Shown piece after piece: positions 17,651 to 23,770 of a stretch of DNA of 40,801 nucleotides. The position numbers were made by a program, and so were the translations under genes. Within the stretch, counting starts at the first letter, position 1; each line of letters opens with the position of its first letter. The notes beneath the pieces are model-generated. The model ran no database searches and was not told the origin of the DNA. It worked only from the letters and a program-made list of their open reading frames with translations. Origin of the DNA: a virus. The stretch spans positions 1 to 40,801 of IMG/VR virus record IMGVR_UViG_3300042691_035114; one strand, written 5' to 3'.

Positions 17651-18229
17651 GAGTTTTAGATTTTTATCGTATACTAATACATAACGGTGCTTGCGGGAGC
17701 GGTCTTTCCATTCTCCTTCAGCACCTTTAATTTTTCCTCTAGAGTGTTTAGTTCCGTCTGCATAGTAGAAATCTTTTTTTGGGTCTGTGAGTCCGCAATA
17801 TTTAAAATTACAAGCACGATAGATTGTACCATTATGGAAATCACTATCAGCGTAAGAGATGATTGCTTTGACTTCAGTATCCTTTCGTAACTGTTTAATC
17901 GCTCTCGAAACGAACCAAGAAGTGATATTATGCTCTCCTTGTTGGGTGATAGGATGTATACAAAGTCGTGAAAGTTCAAAGAGTCCTTCTTGTTCATTTC
18001 TTGCTAAACCAAATGCTCCTTTTGCGATTTCTGGTACTGGAAGTCCAGTAAAAATACAAACTCCTAGAAGACCACCAACATTCAAAGGACTGAAATGATT
18101 CTTCTTAAAAAGTCCGTAATTATAACCAGACTTGAATCCTTTTGAAATATCTTTAAGATAGTGGTACTCTAGGAGTAGTTCTTCTGCTTGTTTTTTGGAA
18201 ATCTTATCAATATAATAATCAGATTTCAT
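17642..18229 (-). CDS. Mom-like DNA base-modification protein
   Basis: 195 aa. 'LLEYHYLKDISKGFKSGYNYGLFKKN...VGGLLGVCIFTGLPVPE', 'LFELSRLCIHP', 'WFVSRAIKQLRKDTEVKAIISYADSDFHNGTIYRACNFKYCGLT' and 'DRSRKHRYV' follow the phage Mu Mom pattern. The pattern is an early HYLH/HYLK, an ELxRL strand, then SYAD...GTIYxAxNWxYxG. Mom proteins have a GNAT-like fold and convert adenine to an N6-acetamido-type derivative that blocks restriction. Here it would shield phage DNA. Single-gene unit behind an extended -10 promoter, convergent with gp53. The exact base product cannot be told from sequence. Confidence 0.72.
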   Translation of the reverse strand: MKSDYYIDKISKKQAEELLLEYHYLKDISKGFKSGYNYGLFKKNHFSPLNVGGLLGVCIFTGLPVPEIAKGAFGLARNEQEGLFELSRLCIHPITQQGEHNITSWFVSRAIKQLRKDTEVKAIISYADSDFHNGTIYRACNFKYCGLTDPKKDFYYADGTKHSRGKIKGAEGEWKDRSRKHRYVLVYDKNLKLLW

Positions 18230-18258
18230 AAAAAAAGAGGGGAGATCTCGCTCCCCTC
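18230..18258 (-). terminator. Intrinsic terminator after gp32
   Basis: The minus strand forms GAGGGGAG-(6)-CTCCCCTC, an 8-bp G+C-rich stem, followed directly by T7. It lies 13 nt after the gp32 stop and ends at the ATG of the Mom-like gene, so it also forms that gene's leader. Confidence 0.9.
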
Positions 18259-18267
18259 ATTATAGCA
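18259..18267 (-). promoter_or_regulatory. Extended -10 promoter (TGCTATAAT) before Mom-like gene
   Basis: The minus strand has a perfect TGnTATAAT just after the gp32 stop. No good -35 is present. Transcription would begin inside the terminator hairpin, truncating it, so the Mom-like gene could be expressed despite the terminator. Confidence 0.45.
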
Positions 18268-18270
18268 TAA

Positions 18271-19200
18271 TCAATCGTCAGATGCTAATTTTGCAAAATA
18301 CGACAAGGCATCGTTGTCATCATCTTCATCAACTGTAGGAGTAGAAACTCGACGAGTAGGTTGGAGATTGCTGATTTCATCACGAAGATCATTAGTCAAT
18401 TCACGAGTAGAACCACGGGTGTATTCTTCTTCGTCCTCAACTTCTTCATCGATCCGAGTTGACTTGGTTCCCAAAACAGAACTAAGGCGCTTTTTGAGTT
18501 CTTCGTAAGTTTTATACTCGGAAGGATTAAGGAATTCCGCAAGAGAATACTGCTTTTTCCAGATTGCTTCCAGAGCATCATCATCGTTAAGGAGAGCACC
18601 CTGAGAAGCAAACTCACTAGAATCATAGTTACGATAACCAGCAACGTTCTTTGCTTTCAGTTTGAAGTTAGCACCTTGCCAGAAGTCAAATGGATCAATT
18701 GGAGATTCATCCTCAAATTCAGGTTGCATAGATTCAGAGATCTTATCAAAGATCTTTTTACCATATTTGAAGAGGAACACTTTGCCTTCGTTTTCAGGAT
18801 TGGCAGGATCCTTTACAACATAAATGTTAGAAACATAAGTCAGTTTACGCTTTTGCTTGCGAGCAACTTCTTTGCCAGCATCAGTACCGTTATTCCAAAG
18901 ACCAGAGTTGTGCTCACAAACGGGACATTTCTGATTAAGTGTGGTAAGGCAGTTATCAATTAACCAACCACCAGGACCTTGAAATGCATGAGAATAGATT
19001 TTAACAAAAGGAAGATCTTCACCTTCAGGAGCAGGAAGGAAACGGATTACGGCATATCCATTACCGCTTTTATCTACATCCAGTTTCCATACACGCTCAT
19101 CGGAAGAACTGCCACTAGTATTCATTTTTTCGACTTCTTTCACCAATTTAGCGGTGAGAGAACCAAGTTTAGACTGTTTTTTGAGATCGGCAAATGCCAT
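18271..19200 (-). CDS. gp32: gp32 single-stranded DNA-binding protein
   Basis: 309 aa (T4 gp32 is 301). A basic N-terminal 'LKKQSKLGSLTAKLVKEVEK' is the cooperativity region. The core has 'YAVIRFLPAPEGEDLPFVKIYSHAFQGPGGWLIDNCLTTLNQKCPVC' with zinc ligands H71-x12-C84-x7-C92-x2-C95, nearly the T4 H-x12-C-x9-C-x2-C arrangement. The C-terminal third is acidic (DEEVEDEEEY..., DEDDDNDALSYFAKLASDD), the usual protein-recruiting tail. It coats ssDNA in replication and recombination and works with gp59, encoded upstream. It has its own sigma70-type promoter and a leader with four 9-nt repeats, and ends at a strong terminator. Confidence 0.95.
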   Translation of the reverse strand: MAFADLKKQSKLGSLTAKLVKEVEKMNTSGSSSDERVWKLDVDKSGNGYAVIRFLPAPEGEDLPFVKIYSHAFQGPGGWLIDNCLTTLNQKCPVCEHNSGLWNNGTDAGKEVARKQKRKLTYVSNIYVVKDPANPENEGKVFLFKYGKKIFDKISESMQPEFEDESPIDPFDFWQGANFKLKAKNVAGYRNYDSSEFASQGALLNDDDALEAIWKKQYSLAEFLNPSEYKTYEELKKRLSSVLGTKSTRIDEEVEDEEEYTRGSTRELTNDLRDEISNLQPTRRVSTPTVDEDDDNDALSYFAKLASDD

Positions 19201-19212
19201 TTTAGATACCTC

Positions 19213-19248
19213 GGATAATTTGGATTTGTTGGATTACTTGGATAGTAT
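19213..19248 (-). repeat. Four tandem 9-nt repeats in gp32 leader, candidate autogenous operator
   Basis: On the plus strand GGAT recurs at 19213, 19222, 19231 and 19240, exactly 9 nt apart, in A/T-rich units. In the mRNA these are NNNNNATCC units ending just before the GAGG ribosome site. T4 gp32 represses its own translation by binding an unstructured repetitive leader cooperatively, and this arrangement fits that mechanism. Inference only. Confidence 0.55.
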
Positions 19249-19272
19249 AGCAGGGATCCCTCGATCAGTCAA
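19244..19272 (-). promoter_or_regulatory. Sigma70-type promoter of gp32
   Basis: Minus strand: -35 TTGACT (19272-19267), 17-nt spacer, -10 TATACT (19249-19244). The -35 overlaps the stop of the upstream DUF1825 gene. Predicted start is near 19237, giving a leader of about 37 nt that contains most of the 9-nt repeats. Confidence 0.7.
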
Positions 19273-19594
19273 GATACTGCTTGAGGGACTCAATTGTTTT
19301 GTTCATACTATTAAAAAGTAAATTAATATCAGTCTCTGGAGAAAATCCCATTAAAGCAACCGACTTTCGAAGATTTTCTTTCATTTCAACTGCTGTTGGA
19401 TCATCAGAAAGAGACAGTCGTGTATACATTACACGTTGCTTTTCTAACAAAAGAGACAATTTCTCAATATGTTCCAATTTACTTTCACGAGTCATTATAG
19501 CAAAAGTTAAAATACTTCCGTAAATTTCTTCTTGTAATTTATTAATTTCTTGTAATTCTTCACGAATTATATCAGAATCAAAAAAACTACTCAT
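19265..19594 (-). CDS. DUF1825 family protein (cyanobacterial type)
   Basis: 109 aa. 'MSSFFDSDIIREELQEINKLQEEIYGSI...' then 'MTRESKLEHIEKLSLLLEKQRVMYTRLSLSDDP...' matches the all-helical DUF1825 family, which is widespread in cyanobacteria and their myoviruses (compare 'FFDSEIVQQE' and 'ERYRIFMKRFELSED'). Function unknown. It lies between gp59 and gp32, overlapping gp59 by 8 nt, so it is made with the recombination/late-transcription set. In T4 the corresponding slot holds gp33 and dsbA. gp33 is identified elsewhere here, so this is a separate, host-like addition. Confidence 0.75.
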   Translation of the reverse strand: MSSFFDSDIIREELQEINKLQEEIYGSILTFAIMTRESKLEHIEKLSLLLEKQRVMYTRLSLSDDPTAVEMKENLRKSVALMGFSPETDINLLFNSMNKTIESLKQYLD

Positions 19595-20177
19595 CTATAA
19601 TATCTCGCAAAATTTTTTTGTATTGAAACATATTAATATTTATGAAAGGATCATATTTTTTAATCTTTAAACTTACAGTCTCCCATATAGGATCCGTTAG
19701 TTTATTATCAAATTTTTTTGAAAATTGAAAAATTTTCTCATAAATTACAAAAATTTCTAAATGTAATTTTCCACCTAAAAATTTTTTAAGTATTATTGGA
19801 TGTCCATTGCTACAATCAAAAATTTTTTCTAATTTATATTCCGAAAATAAATCTAATGATTGATCTTTAAATAGATATGTTAAACTTTGTTGCTTTTTCA
19901 TCCATTCTGCATAAATTCTTTCTCCAGAATTAATAATTTCTCCGATCCATAAATTCGATGGATTGTCAGTTGCAACAAAATTTGCTAACAAAAAATCTAC
20001 TATCTCTTTATCAGAGTATTTTCTTGAACTTTTTTCAAAAAAATATTTGTCTTTACGTTTATTGAATGATGTGATAGTTGCTTTTGATTTCCCCCCATAC
20101 TTAAAAAAGTCATATTTACTATTCGTAAAATGACTTTTCATCGAAAGATAAGTTTGATATGTCTCAAAAGGACTCAT
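19587..20177 (-). CDS. gp59: gp59 loader of gp41 helicase
   Basis: 196 aa (T4 gp59 is 217). 'YQTYLSMKSHFTNSKYDFFKYGGKS...FNKRKDKYFFEKSSRKYSDKEIVDFLLANFVA...LWIGEI' parallels T4 'LYLMIKQHMNGKYDVIKYNW...KRRDKYFFQKLSEKY...FISNLVANQDAWIGDI'. The second half, with 'DPIWETVSLKIKKYDPFININMFQYKKIL', matches 'LVWNNYSIKLKAYRKILNI'. It is basic and all-helical, binds fork DNA with gp32 and loads the replicative helicase. It overlaps gp33 by 4 nt and DUF1825 by 8 nt. Confidence 0.85.
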   Translation of the reverse strand: MSPFETYQTYLSMKSHFTNSKYDFFKYGGKSKATITSFNKRKDKYFFEKSSRKYSDKEIVDFLLANFVATDNPSNLWIGEIINSGERIYAEWMKKQQSLTYLFKDQSLDLFSEYKLEKIFDCSNGHPIILKKFLGGKLHLEIFVIYEKIFQFSKKFDNKLTDPIWETVSLKIKKYDPFININMFQYKKILRDIIDE

Positions 20178-20506
20178 AACGGAAGTTTAGCACGCGATGT
20201 TTTTTTCATAAAGTTGAGACGAATGGCATCCCATTTAATCCTTTCCTTAAGTGGTTTTGAAATAAGTTTCGTAATTGATTCTATATCAAGATTATTAGTT
20301 TCGCAATAATAACAAATTGCGTCAATATAATTCATCTTTTCAATTGAAACAATATTCTCTATCTCTAAAGAAAATTTAGATGGAGTCAAAAACTTATTTT
20401 CTATTGCCTGTTCTAAAGTTTCTTCATATCTAGGAGAATACTCGTAGAAAGAGTCGTTCCTTACATTAGTCTTTCCGTCTTTTCTTATTTTTTTATTTGG
20501 TTCCAT
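20174..20506 (-). CDS. gp33: gp33 late-transcription co-activator
   Basis: 110 aa from the chosen ATG (T4 gp33 is 112). GGAG lies 4 nt upstream, and this start overlaps the upstream exonuclease by only 14 nt, whereas the longer open frame to 20605 would overlap by over 100. 'TPSKFSLEIENIVSIEKMNYIDAICYYCETNNLDIESITKLISKPLKERIKWDAIRLNFMKK' is the helical pattern of gp33 (FSLEIE...YMEAI...E..LDIE). gp33 bridges the RNA polymerase flap and the gp45 sliding clamp to activate late promoters. It is placed next to gp59, as in T4. Confidence 0.78.
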   Translation of the reverse strand: MEPNKKIRKDGKTNVRNDSFYEYSPRYEETLEQAIENKFLTPSKFSLEIENIVSIEKMNYIDAICYYCETNNLDIESITKLISKPLKERIKWDAIRLNFMKKTSRAKLPL

Positions 20507-21176
20507 AGAGCTCCAGTTTATCCCTAACAAACTCTCTAATGTATTCGGTGAGTAGTTTGATGTATTTTGATTTGTCTCTTTCTTCATAAACGACGCATTC
20601 TCCATTTTCGCAAGCCATAATGATTACAAGTTTTTTAACTGAAATACCAGTTAGTTCGTAAAGCATACATCCATATGCCATACATTGTACAAAATAATGC
20701 TCAATCCATTCAACTGGTTTTGGTTTTTTAGACGTTTTAAAATCGATTATCGCCAATTCGCCATCAAACTCTGCTATGCAATCTACAGTTCCAGCAATAC
20801 CTAAATGTTTGCTATAAAGAGAACCTTCAAGAGCATAGACATTATTTATACGATTAAGATTTTCTTTTGCAATCTTAAATAAAAAATTTGAAAGGGGTTG
20901 AACTTCTGGCAATTCTATAGAATTTTTTAAATACTCCTCAACTAATGTGTGCATGTCTGTGCCACGACTAGTTGCTTGTTTGGTAATTTTATTTGCTTTT
21001 TCTTCCCCAACTTTTTTACGCCAGTTAGCAAAAAACTGGCGATTTTTGTGACTAGTAACAGATGTAATTGAAACTAATTTAAGCAATTCATCCTTATCAG
21101 GAACTTTATAATACCGAATTCCATCTATAGTTTCTCTCTCAAGTTGAGAGAGATTCAAATCAACGTGATTAAACAT
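20493..21176 (-). CDS. PD-(D/E)xK exonuclease (RecB-like)
   Basis: 227 aa. 'SVTSVTS...' then 'RGTDMHTLVEEYL' (His76), 'YALEGSLYSKHLGIAGTVDCIAEFDGELAIIDFKTSKKPKPVEW' give the RecB/Cas4-type core: E117, D132, D145 and K147 in the 'GTVD...IIDFKTSKK' motif. 'QCMAYGCMLYELTG' is the usual following helix. Commonly annotated as an exonuclease in cyanomyoviruses. Likely role in DNA degradation or recombination end processing. No Cys cluster for FeS is visible. It overlaps phoH by one base and gp33 by 14 nt. Confidence 0.8.
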   Translation of the reverse strand: MFNHVDLNLSQLERETIDGIRYYKVPDKDELLKLVSITSVTSHKNRQFFANWRKKVGEEKANKITKQATSRGTDMHTLVEEYLKNSIELPEVQPLSNFLFKIAKENLNRINNVYALEGSLYSKHLGIAGTVDCIAEFDGELAIIDFKTSKKPKPVEWIEHYFVQCMAYGCMLYELTGISVKKLVIIMACENGECVVYEERDKSKYIKLLTEYIREFVRDKLELYGTK

Positions 21177-21931
21177 TAAAGACCAGATTCCATTTTTGCA
21201 ACGATGTATTCTTTAACAAGTCCAGAGCGAACAATATCATCAACACCAAATTCAATTATATCAAAAGAAGGCATTTTACGCAAGATAGTCATAAAATCAA
21301 CAATACCATTTCTATCATTACTCTTTACAAGATCTGACTGTGTAGCATCACCACAGAACATAATTTTAGAATTTTCACCGACACGAGTAATAATAGAATC
21401 TAATTCGTGATAAGTGCAATTTTGAAATTCATCAACAATAATAATTGAATTATCTAATGTTGTGCCTCTAAGAAAAGATGTACTCCAAAATTTTATTGTT
21501 TCTTGACCTTTAAGATTTCCATAAAGCATTTCAAAATCAGAATCCGTAGGCATTTGAAACATATATTTTACCATGTTCTTATATGGAATTTGGTAAATAT
21601 CAGATTTGTCTTCATATGTTCCAGGAAGAAATCCAATTTCTCTGGTAGCTACGAGTGAACGAACGACATAAACTTTTTCATAGGGAGTTTTTTCATTTAA
21701 TACTTCTTTAATAGCATTATATAAAGTTATAAAGGTTTTTCCTGTTCCAGCACATCCATAAGCAACAAGATGTCTTTGGGATGCATAAGAATGAAAAAGT
21801 TTTTTTTGATTTTCTGTAAGAGGTTCTATATCTAACAGATAATCAGAACTAAGTGGTTTTCTGCGCTTTGCTTGGCGAGTTGTTAAACCAACTCCGATTG
21901 GTTGATCGTTTGTTCTTTTCTTTCTTGTCAT
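21176..21931 (-). CDS. phoH: PhoH-like P-loop ATPase
   Basis: 251 aa. Walker A GCAGTGKT at residues 59-66, Walker B IIIVDEFQN at 163-171, and sensor-like 'KIMFCGDATQSD' near 196. This is the PhoH family, a RecD/SF1-like ATPase found in most marine phages. The N-terminus is basic (MTRKKRTND...RRKPLSSDYL). The function in phage is unsettled: phosphate-stress association or RNA/DNA remodelling. It is transcribed with thyX and the exonuclease. Confidence 0.92.
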   Translation of the reverse strand: MTRKKRTNDQPIGVGLTTRQAKRRKPLSSDYLLDIEPLTENQKKLFHSYASQRHLVAYGCAGTGKTFITLYNAIKEVLNEKTPYEKVYVVRSLVATREIGFLPGTYEDKSDIYQIPYKNMVKYMFQMPTDSDFEMLYGNLKGQETIKFWSTSFLRGTTLDNSIIIVDEFQNCTYHELDSIITRVGENSKIMFCGDATQSDLVKSNDRNGIVDFMTILRKMPSFDIIEFGVDDIVRSGLVKEYIVAKMESGL

Positions 21932-21979
21932 ATTAGAGATTTAAGAATTAAATAGTTAAAAAATTAGATCATTAAAAAA

Positions 21980-22222
21980 TCACAAAGGTTTAACATTAGA
22001 TCCTGGCATTTTACCTGCACGATCTAAAATCGTATTCCATGATGGATGTTTTGATGTTAGTTTGTTTTGCCAATCTCCAACTTCACCTGGAGTTGCACAT
22101 CCTTCCGACCAATCCCTCTGCCATTCAGGATTTTCCTTATACCATTGTTGAATATCATGAACACTCATTTCAACAATTCTTTTTTCACCAGTCTCTTTGT
22201 GAATAATTGGATAAATTGCCAT
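21980..22222 (-). CDS. Small conserved phage protein
   Basis: 80 aa: 'MAIYPIIHKETGEKRIVEMSVHDIQQWYKENPEWQRDWSEGCATPGEVGDWQNKLTSKHPSWNTILDRAGKMPGS...'. The opening resembles the first strands and helix of FmdB-type zinc-ribbon proteins (xYPIIHKxTGEKxxxxM), but no Cys pairs are present, so no zinc site. The tail is a short 'W..L..KHPSW..IL..A.K.PGS' motif. Function unknown. Preceded by a TCTAAATA box 24 nt upstream. Confidence 0.75.
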   Translation of the reverse strand: MAIYPIIHKETGEKRIVEMSVHDIQQWYKENPEWQRDWSEGCATPGEVGDWQNKLTSKHPSWNTILDRAGKMPGSNVKPL

Positions 22223-22245
22223 AAAGTTACAATATCAAGATAATT

Positions 22246-22253
22246 TATTTAGA
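22246..22253 (-). promoter_or_regulatory. Late-promoter-like octamer TCTAAATA
   Basis: Minus-strand TCTAAATA overlaps the end of thyX and lies 24 nt before the ATG of the 80-aa gene. Same octamer and spacing class as at the gp4/gp54 divergent region. Confidence 0.35.
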
Positions 22254-22884
22254 CCCACTCAAGGGCTTCTGCAACTGATGGAAATTGTTCGGTAAATACC
22301 TTCTTACATTCCTCTGCAATCACCATATGCTCTTTTTGAGTTCCGTGAGCAGAACGAAGATTGATATAATGGATCCATGACCTGCAAGAGCCACTCATAT
22401 AGATGCGTGTGGGCGTTGCCAAGGGCAGTACGAACCTTGCACACTCCTTTGCCACTCCGTGAGAGAGAAGTTCCTTGTAGAGGCGCATACCCTCCGCAAA
22501 ATGCTCTTGAATTTTACTCTGAAGTGTTAGTTTTTCATAATCACCAATATCATCAATACTATTCTGACGATTCTTAGTATCCTGACGACGAAGATCTGGA
22601 ACAGGAATGTAATCTCCTAACAAAGAACTATCTGCATACCGTTGTGAAAATTCCTGATATGTAAAGCTCCTATGTCGAAGTATTTGTGCTGCTATACCAC
22701 GATTAGTTTCAATCTCAAGCGTCATAAAAGACTGTTCAAAAACAGACCAATGATTATGCTTAATACAATAAGCAAGCAACTTGGCATAGTTTTCGTTGTC
22801 TTGATTCGCTGGATTGCTAACTCTAGCAACATATGCCATTGTCTTTTCTGCATCGGGAGTAACACTGATGAGTTTTACTGTCAT
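22249..22884 (-). CDS. thyX: Flavin-dependent thymidylate synthase ThyX
   Basis: 211 aa. The ThyX motif RHRxxSxQxxSxR is present as RHRSFTYQEFSQR at residues 70-82, with T for the first S, a common variant. Downstream 'LPLATPTRIYMSGSCRSWIHYINLRSAHGTQKEHMVIAEECKKVF' is the conserved dUMP/FAD end. It makes dTMP from dUMP with CH2-THF and NADPH, supplying phage DNA synthesis. Complete length. Its ATG overlaps the upstream 57-aa gene by 4 nt (ATGA). Confidence 0.95.
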   Translation of the reverse strand: MTVKLISVTPDAEKTMAYVARVSNPANQDNENYAKLLAYCIKHNHWSVFEQSFMTLEIETNRGIAAQILRHRSFTYQEFSQRYADSSLLGDYIPVPDLRRQDTKNRQNSIDDIGDYEKLTLQSKIQEHFAEGMRLYKELLSHGVAKECARFVLPLATPTRIYMSGSCRSWIHYINLRSAHGTQKEHMVIAEECKKVFTEQFPSVAEALEWV

Positions 22885-23054
22885 TTCTTTCCAAATCCTT
22901 TTGATGTTTGCGCTTCTAATTCTTTTATTTGTTCTTTTACTACATGAAGTTGTGCCCTCATTTCTTGAATTTTATCATCACTATAGAGATAATCTTGCTT
23001 GATCAATCTTTCAAGAAGTTTTACAAGTTTCTTTGCTCTTGACGTTTCAGTCAT
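22881..23054 (-). CDS. 57-aa helical protein upstream of thyX
   Basis: Starts MTETSRAKKLVKLLERLIKQ and ends KELEAQTSKGFGKK. Highly charged, likely one long helix or coiled coil (LVKLLERLIKQDYLYSDDKIQEMRAQLHVVKEQ). Translationally coupled to thyX by ATGA. The protein-like composition and coupling on both sides support it as real. Function unknown. Confidence 0.75.
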   Translation of the reverse strand: MTETSRAKKLVKLLERLIKQDYLYSDDKIQEMRAQLHVVKEQIKELEAQTSKGFGKK

Positions 23055-23220
23055 CTAAATCAGAATCCTCAAATATTTCGTCGTAATCTAAAAGTGGTCT
23101 TTTTCTAACCTCTGGTTCTATGTGTTTATAAACAGAGACATCAGAATAAACTTCTGCTTTAAGAGAATCAACCAACAGTTCAAGATTACGGACGATGAGT
23201 TTTAGTTTTTCTTTGTCCAT
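23047..23220 (-). CDS. 57-aa acidic protein
   Basis: Starts MDKEKLKLIVRNLELLVDSL and ends DYDEIFEDSDLDD. The N-terminal half is a helix and the C-terminus is acidic (pI low). Overlaps the next gene by 8 nt. It is the first gene of the thyX-phoH-gp32 run, directly after a terminator. Function not recognised. Confidence 0.7.
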   Translation of the reverse strand: MDKEKLKLIVRNLELLVDSLKAEVYSDVSVYKHIEPEVRKRPLLDYDEIFEDSDLDD

Positions 23221-23251
23221 AAGATACCATTCTCTTCCAAGATTTTAGCAT

Positions 23252-23280
23252 AAAAAAAGGAGGGGATCAACCCTCCTTTA
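23252..23280 (-). terminator. Intrinsic terminator after the DUF4278 mini-operon
   Basis: The minus strand reads AAAGGAGGG-(6)-CCCTCCTTT followed by T-rich sequence. It begins 3 nt after the stop of the 33-aa gene, with a strong 9-bp stem. Confidence 0.9.
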
Positions 23281-23282
23281 CT

Positions 23283-23384
23283 TCAAGCAACTTGTGGTTG
23301 CTTTGCCATATTCAGTTGTGCATTATGGAGGAGTTGCTCCTTCTTTGCTTTTTTCTTGAGATATCGAACGAAGTAAGTATTCAT
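23283..23384 (-). CDS. 33-aa basic peptide
   Basis: Starts MNTYFVRYLKKKAKKEQLLH, then NAQLNMAKQPQVA. A strong ribosome site (AGGAGGGG, about 6 nt before the ATG) and ATGA overlap with the upstream gene argue that it is translated. N-terminal part is an amphipathic, strongly basic helix. Unknown function. Confidence 0.7.
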   Translation of the reverse strand: MNTYFVRYLKKKAKKEQLLHNAQLNMAKQPQVA

Positions 23385-23518
23385 TTGTGCCCCTCCTTTA
23401 CAAACTTAACACCACGATAGGTTTCGTTGTATTGTTGGGGTTGCTGCATCATTTGTTGCTGATACTGAATACGCTTTTCAGTATCATACTCGATACCACG
23501 ATATACGACTTTTGACAT
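23381..23518 (-). CDS. DUF4278-like 45-aa protein
   Basis: Starts MSKVVYRGIEYDTEKRIQYQ and ends YNETYRGVKFVKEGHK. Two 'YRG' motifs at either end (VVYRGIEY and ETYRGVKF) are the hallmark of the cyanobacterial/cyanophage DUF4278 family. Good AAGGAG ribosome site. First gene after the NtcA-type promoter and structured leader. Function of the family unknown. The arrangement suggests control by host nitrogen status. Confidence 0.72.
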   Translation of the reverse strand: MSKVVYRGIEYDTEKRIQYQQQMMQQPQQYNETYRGVKFVKEGHK

Positions 23519-23560
23519 TAGGTTTCTCCTTAGTTTTTTAAGTTAAAGAGCGTTCCTTCA

Positions 23561-23618
23561 GTCGGCGTTTGCGTTCGCTATTTGCGAATAGCGAATGAAC
23601 GATCCGTTCCGCGTCGGC
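23561..23618 (-). other. GC-rich structured 5' leader with hairpin and GCCGAC direct repeats
   Basis: About 60 nt with G+C well above the surroundings. On the minus strand, GCCGAC...GGAACG occurs twice (GCCGAC copies 52 nt apart, plus-strand 23561-23566 and 23613-23618). Between them lies a perfect 9-bp hairpin with loop of 4 (TTCGCTATT-TGCG-AATAGCGAA, 23574-23595). A smaller TCTGA...TCAGA hairpin lies upstream (23628-23643). It is part of the leader of the DUF4278 transcript. No poly-T, so not a terminator. Looks like a regulatory leader or an inserted small hairpin element. Confidence 0.5.
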
Positions 23619-23657
23619 TTACTTCCGTCTGATTTTTTTCAGATGAACGATAAAGGT

Positions 23658-23710
23658 ATTATACCTTATTGTAAGAATTTATATAAGTTTTATTGTAACA
23701 TTTGTTACAA
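23658..23710 (-). promoter_or_regulatory. NtcA-type promoter for DUF4278 mini-operon
   Basis: The minus strand has a perfect palindromic TGTA-N8-TACA (23693-23710), 21 nt, then TACAAT (23673-23668), fitting the cyanobacterial NtcA-activated layout GTAN8TAC-N20-24-TAN3T. A second, consensus -10 TATAAT follows at 23663-23658 without a good -35. Transcription would start near 23651-23661, giving a leader of about 135 nt. Confidence 0.65.
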
Positions 23711-23731
23711 TTTTTAAAAATCTTAAGGGAC

Positions 23732-23760
23732 AAAAAAATACCCGGAAATTTTTTCCAGGT
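23732..23760 (-). terminator. Intrinsic terminator after the 117-aa gene
   Basis: Minus strand ACCTGGAAA-(3)-TTTCCGGGT, one mismatch, followed by ATTTTTTTG. It lies about 10 nt after the stop at 23771 and closes the glutaredoxin/small-gene run. Confidence 0.8.
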
Positions 23761-23770
23761 CTAGGGAAAA

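Noticed and set aside
17674-17997. 107-aa minus-strand ORF in the Mom-like region
   Set aside because: Fully inside the Mom-like gene in another frame, with no ribosome site and no protein-like pattern.
20507-20605. Longer gp33 start
   Set aside because: It would overlap the exonuclease by over 100 nt. The ATG at 20506 has a GGAG ribosome site and gives a T4-like length.
22377-23002. Plus-strand ORFs over thyX and the 57-aa gene
   Set aside because: Antisense shadows. The minus-strand frames carry the ThyX motif and coupled start/stop overlaps.
23561-23618. tRNA or terminator in the GC-rich patch
   Set aside because: No cloverleaf with T-loop or anticodon, and no poly-T tail. The hairpin is better read as a leader structure.
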